Shown: positions 1 through 9,623, counted from the first letter of the stretch. The stretch: DNA of 56,588 bases from an uncultured Pelagibacteraceae bacterium (GCA_902611845.1 CACMAX010000008.1:1-56588); one strand, 5' to 3'. Program-made: numbers and translations. Notes: a model not told the origin generated them from the letters alone.

Positions 1-648
1 AATATAAATGCAAAATTAAATAATAAGACCAAATTTGTTTTAAGCATTTTTACTAATAATAAAAAACAAAAAATTACCAATTTAGAAATCGAAGAACCAG
101 AACCTTTCATTAGAAATTTCAAATTTATAAAGGGTTTTAAAGAAGGTAAATTAATATATGAGGGACTTAATTATGAGGGTAAAACAAAATCAAATTTAAA
201 AATTATCGATTTTAAAGTACAAGAAGTACCTGTTCTTGCAAAGCTTTTAACATTGGCATCACTTCAAGGGATTGCTGATCTACTCACTGGTGAAGGTATA
301 CGATTTACCGATTTTGAGATGGAATATGAGACCTTAGGAAATAATACTAAAATTAAAGAGATGTATGCGATAGGTCCAGCAATTTCGCTTATGATGGAGG
401 GTTATATTGTAAAAGATGAATTAACAAGTTTGAAGGGAACACTTGTTCCAGCAACAACTGTTAATAAAACAATTTCAAAAATACCTATGTTAGGTGAAAT
501 ATTAGTTGGAAAAAAAATTGGTGAAGGCGTTTTCGGTGTAAGTTTTAAAATTAAAGGACCTCCTAAAAAACTTAAAACTTCTGTCAATCCAATCAAAACT
601 TTAACTCCAAGATTTATTACCAGAACTTTGGAGAAAATTTCTAATTAA
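1..648 (+). CDS. AsmA/YhdP-like protein, C-terminal part (5' end outside window)
   Basis: The frame is open from base 1 and stops with TAA at 646-648, so 215 C-terminal residues of a longer gene are visible. The end resembles the AsmA-like C-terminal region of large envelope proteins: a stretch around an ADLLTGEGI segment, then a beta-rich part, and a tail of the type NP-x-x-x-LTPRF that matches the NPLS-LAPGF ending common in this family. Proteins of this group sit in the inner membrane, span the periplasm and are linked to lipid transport to the outer membrane. The family call rests on the tail pattern and beta-rich character. A TTG at 253 could be read as a start, but the open frame upstream makes truncation by the window edge far more likely. 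The stop shares the bases TTAA with the opposing tyrS stop. Confidence 0.6.
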   Translation, partial: NINAKLNNKTKFVLSIFTNNKKQKITNLEIEEPEPFIRNFKFIKGFKEGKLIYEGLNYEGKTKSNLKIIDFKVQEVPVLAKLLTLASLQGIADLLTGEGIRFTDFEMEYETLGNNTKIKEMYAIGPAISLMMEGYIVKDELTSLKGTLVPATTVNKTISKIPMLGEILVGKKIGEGVFGVSFKIKGPPKKLKTSVNPIKTLTPRFITRTLEKISN

Positions 649-1868
649 ATTACTATTTTGTAGTGTTTTTTCTTACCGATTGAGAGCTTAATAAAATTTT
701 TTTTTTTTATAAGTTCATTCGAAATTATGAATTTATCATCTGAAATAATTTGATTGTTGATTTTAACACCATTAGATTTTATTAATCTTCTTATTTCGCT
801 TTTAGATAGGTTTTTATCAATAATTGAGACTAAATTAACTACGTCATTACCAATGTTGGAGATATTTATCTTTGTATTTGGCAAATTTTCACCAGATGAG
901 TTTCCTGAAAAAGAATTTCTTGCTATTTTTTCTGCTTCAGCAGCTTCATTAGTTCCGTGAAGAATAGAAGTAGCCTTGTTTGCTAAAATAATTTTTTGCT
1001 CATTTATGTCTTGAGTGCTTATATTTTCAATCTCGTTTAAATTTAAATCTGTAAACATTTTAAGAAATTTTAATACATCTTTATCATCAGTATTTCTCCA
1101 AAATTGCCAATAATCGAAAACTGAAAATAATTTTTTATCTAACCAAATAGCACCGCTTTCAGTTTTACCCATCTTAGCACCTGATGCTAAAGTTATAAGT
1201 TCTGTTGTTAAACCATAAACTTCGTTAGATGAATATCTTTTAATGAGTTCAACTCCGTTAACAATATTGCCCCATTGATCTGACCCTCCAATTTGGAGCA
1301 AACAGTTCTCTTTCTTATTTAATTCTAGAAAATCGTAAGCTTGCAAAATCATATAATTAAATTCCATATAACTTAATGATTGCTCTCTCTCTAATCTTAA
1401 CTTAACACTATCAAAACTTAACATTTTATTTATAGTAAAATGTTTTCCTATATCTCTTAGAAAAGATATATAATTTAAATTTTTTAGCCAAGTGTAGTTG
1501 TTAACAAAAATTGGAGCCACTTTTTCATCTTTTGTCTCTAAAAATTTTTTTAGTATGTTCTCTATACTTTTTATATTTTTTTCTATTTCATTTTCTTCTA
1601 AAATTTTTCTTGTTTTATCTTTTCCAGATGGATCTCCTATTCTAGTAGTTCCACCCCCAAGTAAAACAATTGGTTTGTGTCCATGTTTTTGCATTAATCT
1701 TAAGCACATAATTTGAAGCAAGCTACCTACGTGTAAACTTTGAGCGGTGCAATCAAAGCCTATATATCCTTTTATACTCCCTTCATTCAGCTTCTTCGAA
1801 AGAGCCTTTTCGTCTGTGCATTGATAAAAATATCCTCTGTCTTTAAATTCTTTTAAAAATTCATTCAT
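645..1868 (-). CDS. tyrS: Tyrosyl-tRNA synthetase
   Basis: This cytoplasmic class I aminoacyl-tRNA synthetase charges tRNA-Tyr with tyrosine. The 407 residues match the usual bacterial TyrS length. The HIGH-type motif appears as HVGS near residue 47 after a YIGFDCTA segment, the tyrosine and ATP pocket includes GGSDQWGN, and the KMSKS-type loop is KMGKT in the GAKMGKTE segment. The last 80 residues look like the S4 RNA-binding domain (SKSEIRRLIKSNGVKINN). The start is an ATG with the divergent anmK gene 47 bases away, so the short gap must hold both promoters. The 3' end overlaps the preceding gene by four bases. Confidence 0.95.
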   Translation of the reverse strand: MNEFLKEFKDRGYFYQCTDEKALSKKLNEGSIKGYIGFDCTAQSLHVGSLLQIMCLRLMQKHGHKPIVLLGGGTTRIGDPSGKDKTRKILEENEIEKNIKSIENILKKFLETKDEKVAPIFVNNYTWLKNLNYISFLRDIGKHFTINKMLSFDSVKLRLEREQSLSYMEFNYMILQAYDFLELNKKENCLLQIGGSDQWGNIVNGVELIKRYSSNEVYGLTTELITLASGAKMGKTESGAIWLDKKLFSVFDYWQFWRNTDDKDVLKFLKMFTDLNLNEIENISTQDINEQKIILANKATSILHGTNEAAEAEKIARNSFSGNSSGENLPNTKINISNIGNDVVNLVSIIDKNLSKSEIRRLIKSNGVKINNQIISDDKFIISNELIKKKNFIKLSIGKKKHYKIVI

Positions 1869-1915
1869 AAATGGTATTTTTAATATACATATTTAAATAA
1901 AAATAATAATCAATA

Positions 1916-3013
1916 ATGGATAATTCTTTTATAGCACTAGGTTTAATGAGTGGTACATCTCTTGATGGGATTGATGCAAGTATTATCAAATCAGATGGTG
2001 AAAATAATTTAGAAATAATAGATAATAAGTATTTCAATTATCCTGAAGAATTTAGAAAAAGACTTTCTTCTTTTATTTTAAATATAAATAATAGATTAGA
2101 TATAGAAGAAAATATAAGCACTTATAAATCTTTAGATAGAGATCTTACTCTTTATCATTCAAAAATATCAAAGAAAATTATTAGTGAGAATAATTTAAAT
2201 ATTCAATTAATTGGTTTTCATGGACAAACAATAATTCATAAACCTAAAGATGGATATTCTATACAAATGGGAGATGCAAATTTACTCTCTCAAGAATTAA
2301 AAGAAAAAGTAATTTTTAACTTTAGAGCTAACGATATTAAAAATGGTGGGGAAGGTGCCCCATTGACTCCTGTCTATCATGAGCTTTTAATAAAAAAATT
2401 TAAGATAAAAAATCCTACCTTAATCTTAAATATAGGGGGAATATCAAATTATACTTACTGTTTTAAAAATACTTTAGCAGCGAAAGATATTGGTCCTGGA
2501 AATGTCTTGATTGATGAATATTTAAAAAAAACAAAAGGAATAAATTATGATCGAAATGGAGATATAGCATCATCTGGAAATATAAATAAAGATGTAATTA
2601 ATCAATTTTATGAACATGAGTTTTATAATGTACAGGAAAAACATTCTTTTGATAGAAAGGAATTTGATTTTAGTTTTGTTAAAGGTTTAGAATTTGAAGA
2701 TGCTGTAGCTACGTTAACATATTTTACAGCATTAATAATTTCACAAAATATAAAAAAAAATTTTGATAATGAAATAGAAATTATTTTATGTGGTGGAGGA
2801 AGAAAAAATATAACATTAGTCAACCATATTAAGAAATTATTAAAATATAAAATTAAATTAATTGATGAATTTAGTATAGATGGTGATTTTATAGAGTCCC
2901 AAGCATTTGCATATTTATCAATTAGATCATATCTTAATAAAATAATTAGTTATCCTACTACGACTAATGTTTTAAATCCTGTTACAGGTGGTGAAATTAA
3001 AATAAATTATTAA
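1916..3013 (+). CDS. anmK: Anhydro-N-acetylmuramic acid kinase
   Basis: AnmK phosphorylates and opens 1,6-anhydro-MurNAc released during cell-wall turnover, giving MurNAc-6-phosphate for peptidoglycan recycling. The N-terminal GLMSGTSLDGIDAS phosphate-binding motif is diagnostic of the family, and the HGQT, LNIGGISN, DIGPGN and CGGGRKN segments of the ASKHA fold follow in the expected order. The 365 residues are full length. No other recycling gene (murQ, nagZ) lies beside it in this window. Its TAA overlaps the TAA of the opposing hydrolase gene in a shared TTAA. Confidence 0.93.
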   Translation: MDNSFIALGLMSGTSLDGIDASIIKSDGENNLEIIDNKYFNYPEEFRKRLSSFILNINNRLDIEENISTYKSLDRDLTLYHSKISKKIISENNLNIQLIGFHGQTIIHKPKDGYSIQMGDANLLSQELKEKVIFNFRANDIKNGGEGAPLTPVYHELLIKKFKIKNPTLILNIGGISNYTYCFKNTLAAKDIGPGNVLIDEYLKKTKGINYDRNGDIASSGNINKDVINQFYEHEFYNVQEKHSFDRKEFDFSFVKGLEFEDAVATLTYFTALIISQNIKKNFDNEIEIILCGGGRKNITLVNHIKKLLKYKIKLIDEFSIDGDFIESQAFAYLSIRSYLNKIISYPTTTNVLNPVTGGEIKINY

Positions 3014-3675
3014 TATAAAGCAGTTTCTTTTTTTATATATTTACTGAGATATTTAATTAAAGACCTGTCTGCTTTTGAAAAAAAATGATTGGCATCTGGT
3101 ATAATATCAAATTCTACTTTAATTCCTTTTTGAGCACTCAATCTTTTATTTAATTCATTAATATCTTCAAAAGGAACCAGCTCATCTTTCTTTCCGTGAA
3201 TTACAAGACCAGACGTTGGGCATGGGGATAAAAATGAAAAATCATAAACATTTGGTTGAGGTGATATAGCAATAAATCTATTAATTTCTGGTCTTCTCAT
3301 TAATAATTGCATTGCAATCAATGAACCAAAAGAGAATCCTGATATCCAACATTGTGAATTATCAAAATTTTCTCTTTCTAACCAATCCAATGCAGCAGCT
3401 GCATCAGCAAGTTCTCCTTGACCATTATCAAATTCACCGTCACTTTTTCCAACACCTCTGAAATTTACTCTGCAAACTGAAAAATTATTATCTACAAAAG
3501 TTTGAAAAGTATCGACAACAACTTTGTTATTCATGGTACCACCGTATTGAGGGTGCGGGTGTAGCACTAAAGCAATAGGAGAAGTATTTTTTTTACTTTT
3601 AAAATACTTTGCTTCTAGTCTACCAGCAGGACCAGGAATAAAAATTTCTGAAATTTTTGTATCAGTAGATGGCAT
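3010..3675 (-). CDS. Alpha/beta hydrolase (serine hydrolase)
   Basis: This is a 221-residue single-domain alpha/beta hydrolase with no signal peptide, so it is probably cytoplasmic. The nucleophile elbow GFSFGS places the catalytic serine at residue 115. A plausible triad is completed by Asp164 in HGKKDELVP and His197 in PDANHFF. An HPHPQYGGTMNN segment near residue 40 would supply the oxyanion region. It resembles the small conserved hydrolases often labelled KANL3/Tex30-like or dienelactone-hydrolase-like. The substrate cannot be read from the sequence. It is transcribed away from the iscR-suf operon across a 129-base gap. Confidence 0.8.
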   Translation of the reverse strand: MPSTDTKISEIFIPGPAGRLEAKYFKSKKNTSPIALVLHPHPQYGGTMNNKVVVDTFQTFVDNNFSVCRVNFRGVGKSDGEFDNGQGELADAAAALDWLERENFDNSQCWISGFSFGSLIAMQLLMRRPEINRFIAISPQPNVYDFSFLSPCPTSGLVIHGKKDELVPFEDINELNKRLSAQKGIKVEFDIIPDANHFFSKADRSLIKYLSKYIKKETALY

Positions 3676-3750
3676 TGATTATCAGTCTCAAAAAAAAATT
3701 ATATTTTTCTATCAAAATTAAGCGACAAAATGCAAGTGTTTTAAATTTAC

Positions 3751-3784
3751 ATAATCTTGACTAATTTAGTCAGGTATATATAAA
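3751..3784 (+). promoter_or_regulatory. suf operon promoter with IscR-type operator
   Basis: A sigma70-like promoter has TTGACT at 3757-3762 and TATAAA at 3779-3784, spaced by 16 bases. Over it lies the palindrome TGACTAA-T-TTAGTCA (3758-3772). The order GACT, five AT bases, AGTC, AGG, TAT matches the right part of the E. coli type 1 IscR site closely. The only regulator gene in the operon is an IscR-like protein, so autoregulation through this site is a direct inference. Confidence 0.7.
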
Positions 3785-3804
3785 GCCCGTGAATTGCGGA
3801 AAAT

Positions 3805-4227
3805 ATGAAACTATCAACTAAAAGCAGATATGCTGTGATGGCTTTAGCTGACATAGCGAGGTTTAAAAATAACGAGCCAATCTCACTAAGAGATATCTCT
3901 ATAAGACAAGGAATATCATTAGTTTACCTAGAACAGTTATTTTTAAAATTAAAAAAAAATGAAATTGTTAAAAGTATTAGAGGTAAGAAAGGTGGATATA
4001 CTCTAAACAAAACTCCAGATGAAATTAAAATCTCTGATATTCTCTCCGCTGTAGAAGAAAAGGTTAAAACCATCGGGTGTCAAAAGCAATCAAAGAAAGG
4101 ATGCAATGGAAAGTCTGCAAAATGTATAACCCACAATTTATGGGATGAATTAGAAACACATATAAACGTATTCTTTCAAGAAAAAAAACTTGGAGACCTA
4201 ATAAATAAAACTGAAAATAGACTGTAA
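3805..4227 (+). CDS. iscR: Rrf2-family Fe-S regulator, IscR-like
   Basis: This 140-residue winged-helix regulator has the Rrf2 N-terminus ([17 protein letters not shown]), a recognition helix region around [15 protein letters not shown], and the wing GKKGGYTL. Three cysteines at 92, 100 and 107, with His110, form a CX7CX6CX2H cluster site close to the E. coli IscR pattern (C92, C98, C104, H107). It should therefore bind a [2Fe-2S] cluster and sense Fe-S status. It heads the suf operon; its TAA overlaps the sufB ATG by one base. An IscR-like palindrome covers its own promoter, which suggests autorepression. SufR or RirA are less likely names, because the cysteine and His layout is IscR-like. 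Confidence 0.88.
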   Translation: MKLSTKSRYAVMALADIARFKNNEPISLRDISIRQGISLVYLEQLFLKLKKNEIVKSIRGKKGGYTLNKTPDEIKISDILSAVEEKVKTIGCQKQSKKGCNGKSAKCITHNLWDELETHINVFFQEKKLGDLINKTENRL

Positions 4228-5663
4228 TGAGAGATAAACAAATTGAAGATTTAAAAGATTATAAATATGGCTTTTCAACTGATATTGAAAGTTTTAAAGC
4301 ACCTAAGGGTTTAAATGAAGACGTTATAAGATTTATATCAAATATAAAAAAAGAACCAGACTGGTTACTTCAGTGGAGATTAAAGGCTTTTGAAAGATTA
4401 AAAGTACTAAAAGAACCTAATTGGCAAAAACCAAAATATCCAAAAATTGATTATCAAGATTTATATTATTATTCTGCACCTAAAAGTTTTAAAAAAAAAC
4501 CAAAAAATTTAGAAGATTTAGATCCTAAACTGTTAGAAACTTATAAAAAATTAGGAATACCTTTACAAGAACAAAAAAGATTAAATGGAATTGCAGTAGA
4601 TGCAGTGTTTGACTCTGTATCTGTTGCTACAACTTTTAAAGATACTTTAACAGAAAAAGGAATAATTTTTTGTTCTATTTCTGAAGCAATACAAAAATAT
4701 CCAGACTTAGTTAAAAAATATTTAGGCTCAGTTATACCAATTACTGATCACTTCTTTGCAACATTAAACTCAGCAGTTTTCACCGATGGATCGTTTGTTT
4801 ACATCCCGCCAAATGTAAAATGTCCAATGGAGCTATCAACTTATTTTAGAATTAATGCATCTGATACTGGGCAGTTTGAAAGAACTTTAATCATTGCTGA
4901 TAAAGGAAGTTATGTAAGCTATTTAGAAGGATGTACTGCGCCGATGAGAGATGAAAATCAATTGCATGCAGCAAATGTCGAATTAATTGCATTGGATGAT
5001 GCAGAGATTAAATATTCTACAGTACAAAACTGGTATCCAGGAGATAAAGATGGAAAAGGGGGAATATATAATTTTGTAACAAAAAGAGGATTATGCAAAG
5101 GTAAAAATTCAAAAATTTCATGGACGCAAGTAGAAACTGGTTCTGCTATAACGTGGAAATATCCAAGCTGTATATTGAAAGGCGATAATTCAATTGGTGA
5201 ATTTTATTCAATTGCAATTACAAACAATCATCAGAAGGCTGATACAGGAACTAAAATGATTCACTTGGGAAAAAATACAAAAAGTAAGATTATTTCAAAA
5301 GGTATTAGCGCAGGTAAATCTGATATGACTTATAGAGGTTTGGTAGATATTTCTAAAAATGCATCTAATTCAACAAATTATACTCAATGTGATTCATTGT
5401 TGATGGGTAATAAATGTGGAGCACATACCGTGCCTTATATTAAAAATAAAAATTCAAATTCTAATATCGCTCATGAAGCGACCACATCTAAGATAAGTGA
5501 AGATCAACTTCATTATTGTCAGCAAAGGGGACTAAATCAAGAGGAAGCGGTAGGACTTATTGTTAATGGTTTTTGTAAAGAGGTTTTACAACAATTACCT
5601 ATGGAGTTTGCCGTTGAGGCTCAAAAACTAGTTGGAATAAGTTTAGAGGGAAGCGTTGGTTAA
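4227..5663 (+). CDS. sufB: Fe-S cluster scaffold subunit SufB
   Basis: SufB is the core scaffold of the cytosolic SufBC2D complex on which Fe-S clusters are built. The 478 residues are full length and include the characteristic start ([16 protein letters not shown]), the [19 protein letters not shown] segment with Cys236, the [12 protein letters not shown] segment with a second conserved cysteine, and the C-terminal [20 protein letters not shown] signature shared with SufD. It follows iscR with a one-base overlap and is followed directly by sufC without a spacer, so the subunits are translationally coupled. Confidence 0.97.
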   Translation: MRDKQIEDLKDYKYGFSTDIESFKAPKGLNEDVIRFISNIKKEPDWLLQWRLKAFERLKVLKEPNWQKPKYPKIDYQDLYYYSAPKSFKKKPKNLEDLDPKLLETYKKLGIPLQEQKRLNGIAVDAVFDSVSVATTFKDTLTEKGIIFCSISEAIQKYPDLVKKYLGSVIPITDHFFATLNSAVFTDGSFVYIPPNVKCPMELSTYFRINASDTGQFERTLIIADKGSYVSYLEGCTAPMRDENQLHAANVELIALDDAEIKYSTVQNWYPGDKDGKGGIYNFVTKRGLCKGKNSKISWTQVETGSAITWKYPSCILKGDNSIGEFYSIAITNNHQKADTGTKMIHLGKNTKSKIISKGISAGKSDMTYRGLVDISKNASNSTNYTQCDSLLMGNKCGAHTVPYIKNKNSNSNIAHEATTSKISEDQLHYCQQRGLNQEEAVGLIVNGFCKEVLQQLPMEFAVEAQKLVGISLEGSVG

Positions 5664-6398
5664 ATGTTAAAAATAAACAATTTAAATGCAAAAATTCAAG
5701 AAAAATCCATCTTAAGTGGTTTTAATCTTGAGATAAAACCAGGTGAGGTGCATGCAATAATGGGACCCAATGGATCAGGAAAAAGTACTTTGTCAAATAT
5801 TTTATCAGGTAAAAAGGGATACGAAGTATCAGGAGAAATATTATATGAAAATAAAAATTTGTTTGATCTTGAAACTGAAGAAAGAGCACATGAAGGTATA
5901 TTTTTGGCATTCCAATATCCTTTGGAAATACCTGGGGTGAATACAAATATTTTTTTAAAAACATCCTTAAATTCAATTAGAAAAGCTAGAGGCGAAAAAG
6001 AATTAGATGCTTTAGAGTTTTTAAAATTAGTTAAGGAAAAAGCAAAAGAACTAAAATTTGATGAAGAAAAATTAAATCGTCAATTAAACGTAGGTTTTTC
6101 TGGAGGTGAAAAAAAGAAAAATGAAATTTTACAAATGTCAATTTTAGATCCAAAATTATCTATACTGGATGAAACAGACTCTGGATTAGATATTGATGCT
6201 CTTAAAATAGTTGCAGATGGAGTTAATGCATTAAGAAAAAAAAATAATTCCTTTCTTATAATAACACACTATCAAAGATTACTTGATTACATAAAACCTG
6301 ACTTTGTACATGTGCTTATGGGTGGAAAAATTATTAAATCAGGAGGTGCAGAATTAGCTTTAGAGTTAGAAAAAAAAGGATATGAAAATTTCAATTAA
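5664..6398 (+). CDS. sufC: Fe-S assembly ATPase SufC
   Basis: SufC is the soluble ABC-type ATPase that drives conformational change in SufBCD. The 244 residues contain Walker A GPNGSGKST at 34-42, the unusual signature SGGEKKKNE at 146-154 typical of SufC, Walker B LSILDE at 165-170 with the SufC-specific TDSGLDIDAL continuation, and the H-loop ITHYQRLL. There is no transmembrane partner, in line with a non-transport ABC protein. It abuts sufB and sufD with no gap on either side. Confidence 0.97.
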   Translation: MLKINNLNAKIQEKSILSGFNLEIKPGEVHAIMGPNGSGKSTLSNILSGKKGYEVSGEILYENKNLFDLETEERAHEGIFLAFQYPLEIPGVNTNIFLKTSLNSIRKARGEKELDALEFLKLVKEKAKELKFDEEKLNRQLNVGFSGGEKKKNEILQMSILDPKLSILDETDSGLDIDALKIVADGVNALRKKNNSFLIITHYQRLLDYIKPDFVHVLMGGKIIKSGGAELALELEKKGYENFN

Positions 6399-7643
6399 AT
6401 GGAACAAAAATTAAAAACAGATTTTGATAAATTTATAAGCACGTCTAATTTCTCAAACCAAGAGATTAAATTAAAAAAAGAAGCTCTAGATAATTTTTTG
6501 AAAAATGGATTTCCTAGCAGAAAATTAGAGAACTGGAAATTTTCAGATATAAACCAGATAATTCAAAAAAATATTGGAGAACTAACATTTTATAATGATT
6601 ACAATATTGAAAATGAAATTAATGACGAAATTTTTATTAAGGAAATTGAGCATAATAAAATTGTTATTGTTAACGGTAAAGTTGAGCAATTGAGTTTTGA
6701 ATATGAAGAAAGCGATAAAATTAACTTAACGACTTTAGATAATTTTAACCAAAACCCAAATGATGATAATTCTCTTTTAAGTCTAAATAATTCTTTTTCT
6801 AATAAAATACATAATATTTTAGTTAAAAAAAATTATTCATTCAAAAAGCCTTTAATTATATATCAAATAACAAATGAGAAAGTGAGCAAAACAAATATTA
6901 ATTTTCAACTTAACCTTGATCTAGAAGAAAACAGCTCAATAAAAATTATTAATGTTTCTGACGATAATTCAGAAAAGAATTTCATTAACAATTTATTTAA
7001 TTTTAATCTTGGTAAAAATGCAATTCTTAAGAATTATAAAATAGATAAAAAAAGTAATACAAATATTAAATATGATTATTCTAGTATTACTCAAAAAGGA
7101 AATAGTATTTCTGAAACATTTATATTTTCATCCGGTTCAGATTATATAAAAAATGAAGTCAGCTGTAATCTTGAAGGCCAATATTCGTCAGCATTTATTA
7201 ATGGAATACACTTATTGTCTAAAAATAAACACCACGAAATAAGAACTAATACTAATCATTCGTATGAAAACACGAAAAGTTATCAATTAATAAAAAGCGT
7301 AATTGATGACAGTTCAAAGTCTGTCTATCAAGGAAAAATATATGTGGATTCTAAAGCTCAAAAAACTGATGGTTATCAATTAAGTAAAGCGGTGCTTTTA
7401 AATGAACAAGCAGAATTTAATGCAAAGCCTGAACTAGAAATTTATGCTGATGACGTTAAATGTTCACATGGTTCAGCATCAGGTAGTTTAGATGAAAATT
7501 CCATTTTTTATTTAATGTCTAGGGGTTTAGATCAAAAAACTGCAAAGAAATTATTAATTAACGGTTTTCTTTTAGATGTTGTTGAAAAAATTACGGATGA
7601 AGAAATTAAAAAATTAATAAAAAAAATGATTGGATTAAATTAA
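6399..7643 (+). CDS. sufD: Fe-S assembly protein SufD
   Basis: SufD is the SufB paralogue that completes the SufBC2D scaffold and helps iron entry. The 414 residues show the N-terminal PSRKLENWKFSDI segment, a long divergent beta-helix core rich in Asn and Lys, and the conserved end with SHGSASGSLDENSIFYLMSRGLD and the INGFLLDVVEKI tail. The N-terminal half is much less conserved than SufB, as is usual. It starts at the base after the sufC stop and ends with a one-base overlap with sufS. Confidence 0.93.
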   Translation: MEQKLKTDFDKFISTSNFSNQEIKLKKEALDNFLKNGFPSRKLENWKFSDINQIIQKNIGELTFYNDYNIENEINDEIFIKEIEHNKIVIVNGKVEQLSFEYEESDKINLTTLDNFNQNPNDDNSLLSLNNSFSNKIHNILVKKNYSFKKPLIIYQITNEKVSKTNINFQLNLDLEENSSIKIINVSDDNSEKNFINNLFNFNLGKNAILKNYKIDKKSNTNIKYDYSSITQKGNSISETFIFSSGSDYIKNEVSCNLEGQYSSAFINGIHLLSKNKHHEIRTNTNHSYENTKSYQLIKSVIDDSSKSVYQGKIYVDSKAQKTDGYQLSKAVLLNEQAEFNAKPELEIYADDVKCSHGSASGSLDENSIFYLMSRGLDQKTAKKLLINGFLLDVVEKITDEEIKKLIKKMIGLN

Positions 7644-8869
7644 TGAACATAGATGACATAAAAAGAGAATTTCCAATTTTTGATGATAAAATTCAAAATA
7701 ATGATTTAGTATATTTAGATAGCGCTAATTCATCTCAAAAACCAAGAGTTGTTGTAGATAGAATTTATGATTTTTATACAAAAGAGTTTTCTAACGTAGG
7801 TAGAAGTGTTCACTATTTGGCAGTTGCTGCAACTAATTTATATGAACAAACAAGAGTTTCAGTTCAAAAATATATTAATGCTAAAGATAAAGATGAAATT
7901 GTATTTACCAAAGGTGCTACAGAAGCAATTAATTTAGTCGCTAACACTTTTGGCCAAAAATATTTATCTGAAGGAGATGAAGTATTGTTGACTGAACTCG
8001 AGCATCATTCAAATTATGTTCCTTGGCATTTTCTTAGAAAAGCAAAAAATATAAAAATAGAATTTGCTGAAATTAATGATAATGGCGAAGTAACATTAGA
8101 AGCTATAGAAAAAAAAATTACAAACAAAACAAAGATAATTAGTGTAAGTCATTTATCGAATGTAACAGGCGCAATATTACCTATCAAAGAAATTGTGCAA
8201 TTGGCTCATTCGAAAAATATACCGGTTCTAATTGATGGTTGCCAAGGTGCGCCCCACTTAAAATTAGATATGCAGGATATTGATTGTGATTTTTATGCAA
8301 TATCTGGACATAAAATGTACGGACCAACTGGAATTGGTATTCTATATGCTAAAAAAAAATGGCTTGAAGATTTACCCCCATATCAAGGTGGAGGAGGAAT
8401 GATAAATGAGGTTAAAAAAGAAGGTATCACTTATGGTGAATTACCTAATAAATATGAGGCTGGAACAATGGCTACAGCTCAAGTTATAGCTTTTAATGAG
8501 TCCATAAAATTTATGGAAAAAATTGGTATTCAAAATATTGAAAAACATGAAAAAGAATTATTAGATTATGGACTAGAAAAGTTAAGAAAAAATAATTCAG
8601 TTAATATTATAGGAAATCCAAAAGAAAAGGGTGGGGTTATATCATTTACTATTGAAGGTGTTCATCCACACGATATTGCAACAATTCTTGATGAAGATGG
8701 AGTAGCTATTAGAGCAGGGCATCACTGCTGTCAAATATTACATGATAAATTAAATTTACCTGCAACTGCAAGAGCTTCATTTGGAGTTTATAATACAAAA
8801 GATGATATTGATAAGCTTGATGAGTCAATAAATAAATGTAAAAAAATTTTTAACTTAAAATGGACTTAA
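7643..8869 (+). CDS. sufS: Cysteine desulfurase SufS
   Basis: SufS is a PLP-dependent group II cysteine desulfurase that removes sulfur from cysteine as a persulfide for Suf assembly. In its 408 residues the PLP lysine is Lys224 in SGHKMYGPTGIG, the PLP-phosphate region includes KGATEAINLVA, the Asp-Gly pair is in LIDGCQGAPH, and the active-site cysteine is Cys362 in RAGHHCC. The RAGHHC motif without a long extended loop marks the SufS/CsdA group. Its last ten bases overlap sufU, the usual partner in such fused-order operons. Confidence 0.96.
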   Translation: MNIDDIKREFPIFDDKIQNNDLVYLDSANSSQKPRVVVDRIYDFYTKEFSNVGRSVHYLAVAATNLYEQTRVSVQKYINAKDKDEIVFTKGATEAINLVANTFGQKYLSEGDEVLLTELEHHSNYVPWHFLRKAKNIKIEFAEINDNGEVTLEAIEKKITNKTKIISVSHLSNVTGAILPIKEIVQLAHSKNIPVLIDGCQGAPHLKLDMQDIDCDFYAISGHKMYGPTGIGILYAKKKWLEDLPPYQGGGGMINEVKKEGITYGELPNKYEAGTMATAQVIAFNESIKFMEKIGIQNIEKHEKELLDYGLEKLRKNNSVNIIGNPKEKGGVISFTIEGVHPHDIATILDEDGVAIRAGHHCCQILHDKLNLPATARASFGVYNTKDDIDKLDESINKCKKIFNLKWT

Positions 8870-9324
8870 AAGATTTATATCAAGAAATAATATTAGACCA
8901 TGGAAAAAATCCAAGGAATTTAGGAAAGTTTGATAATTATAATAAAGATGCAAAGGGAAATAATCCTTTATGTGGTGATAATGTTCATGTTTATCTCAGA
9001 TTAAATGAAAATAAAAAAGTTGAAGATATCGCATTTGAAGGTCATGGCTGCGCTATTTCAATGGCATCGGCATCAATTATGACTGATATGGTTAGAGGTA
9101 AAGAAGAGAAAGAGGTAAAAGAAATTGTAAGTGATTTTTTAGGAATGATAAAAGAAAAAGATTCTTTAGAAACTAATATTTTAAAAGATGACGAGAAAAC
9201 TAAATTAATGAGTTTATCGGGTGTTAAACAATATCCTATGAGAGTAAAGTGTGCAACATTATCTTGGCATACTCTTACATCAGCATTAGATAATTCAGAT
9301 CAAATTGTAAAAACAGAGGAATGA
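8860..9324 (+). CDS. sufU: SufU-type sulfurtransferase/scaffold (IscU/NifU-like)
   Basis: SufU accepts persulfide sulfur from SufS and passes it on to SufBCD. The 154 residues carry the three conserved cysteines Cys38, Cys64 and Cys131 plus Asp40 in CGDN, a zinc-binding set close to B. subtilis SufU (C41, D43, C66, C128). The region between Cys64 and Cys131 contains the extra segment that separates SufU from IscU. No sufE gene is in the operon, so SufU is the expected sulfur acceptor here. It overlaps sufS by ten bases and sufT by four (ATGA). Confidence 0.92.
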   Translation: MDLKDLYQEIILDHGKNPRNLGKFDNYNKDAKGNNPLCGDNVHVYLRLNENKKVEDIAFEGHGCAISMASASIMTDMVRGKEEKEVKEIVSDFLGMIKEKDSLETNILKDDEKTKLMSLSGVKQYPMRVKCATLSWHTLTSALDNSDQIVKTEE

Positions 9325-9623
9325 AAATGGATCTTAAAGAAAAAGTAATTGCTGAAATAAAAAAAATTTATGATCCAGAGATACCTGTTAATATATATGA
9401 ATTAGGATTGATATACGATATTATTGTTAATAATTCTGAAGTTAAGGTTAAAATGACCTTAACCACACCAAATTGTCCCGTAGCTGAAAGTTTGCCTAAA
9501 GAAGTTAAAGACAGTATATTAGAAATTAAAGAAGTTTCAAAAGTAGATCTTGATTTAGTCTGGGAACCACCATGGGACAAATCAATGATGTCTGAAGCTG
9601 CAAAACTTGAATTAAATTTATGA
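9321..9623 (+). CDS. sufT: SufT/DUF59 (MIP18-type) Fe-S maturation protein
   Basis: A 100-residue DUF59 protein with the family signature YDPEIPVNIYELGLIYDI near residues 17-34 and the TTPNCPVAESLP segment with conserved Cys52. Such proteins support Fe-S cluster maturation or delivery and are often last or near last in suf operons. The alternative name is PaaD-like, but there is no phenylacetate gene nearby and the operon context settles the role. The ATG overlaps the sufU stop; a second ATG two codons in is an alternative start. Confidence 0.9.
   Translation: MKMDLKEKVIAEIKKIYDPEIPVNIYELGLIYDIIVNNSEVKVKMTLTTPNCPVAESLPKEVKDSILEIKEVSKVDLDLVWEPPWDKSMMSEAAKLELNL

Noticed and set aside
253..255. 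TTG as the start of the first gene
   Set aside because: The frame is open to base 1 with protein-like sequence, so the gene is cut by the window edge and does not start here.
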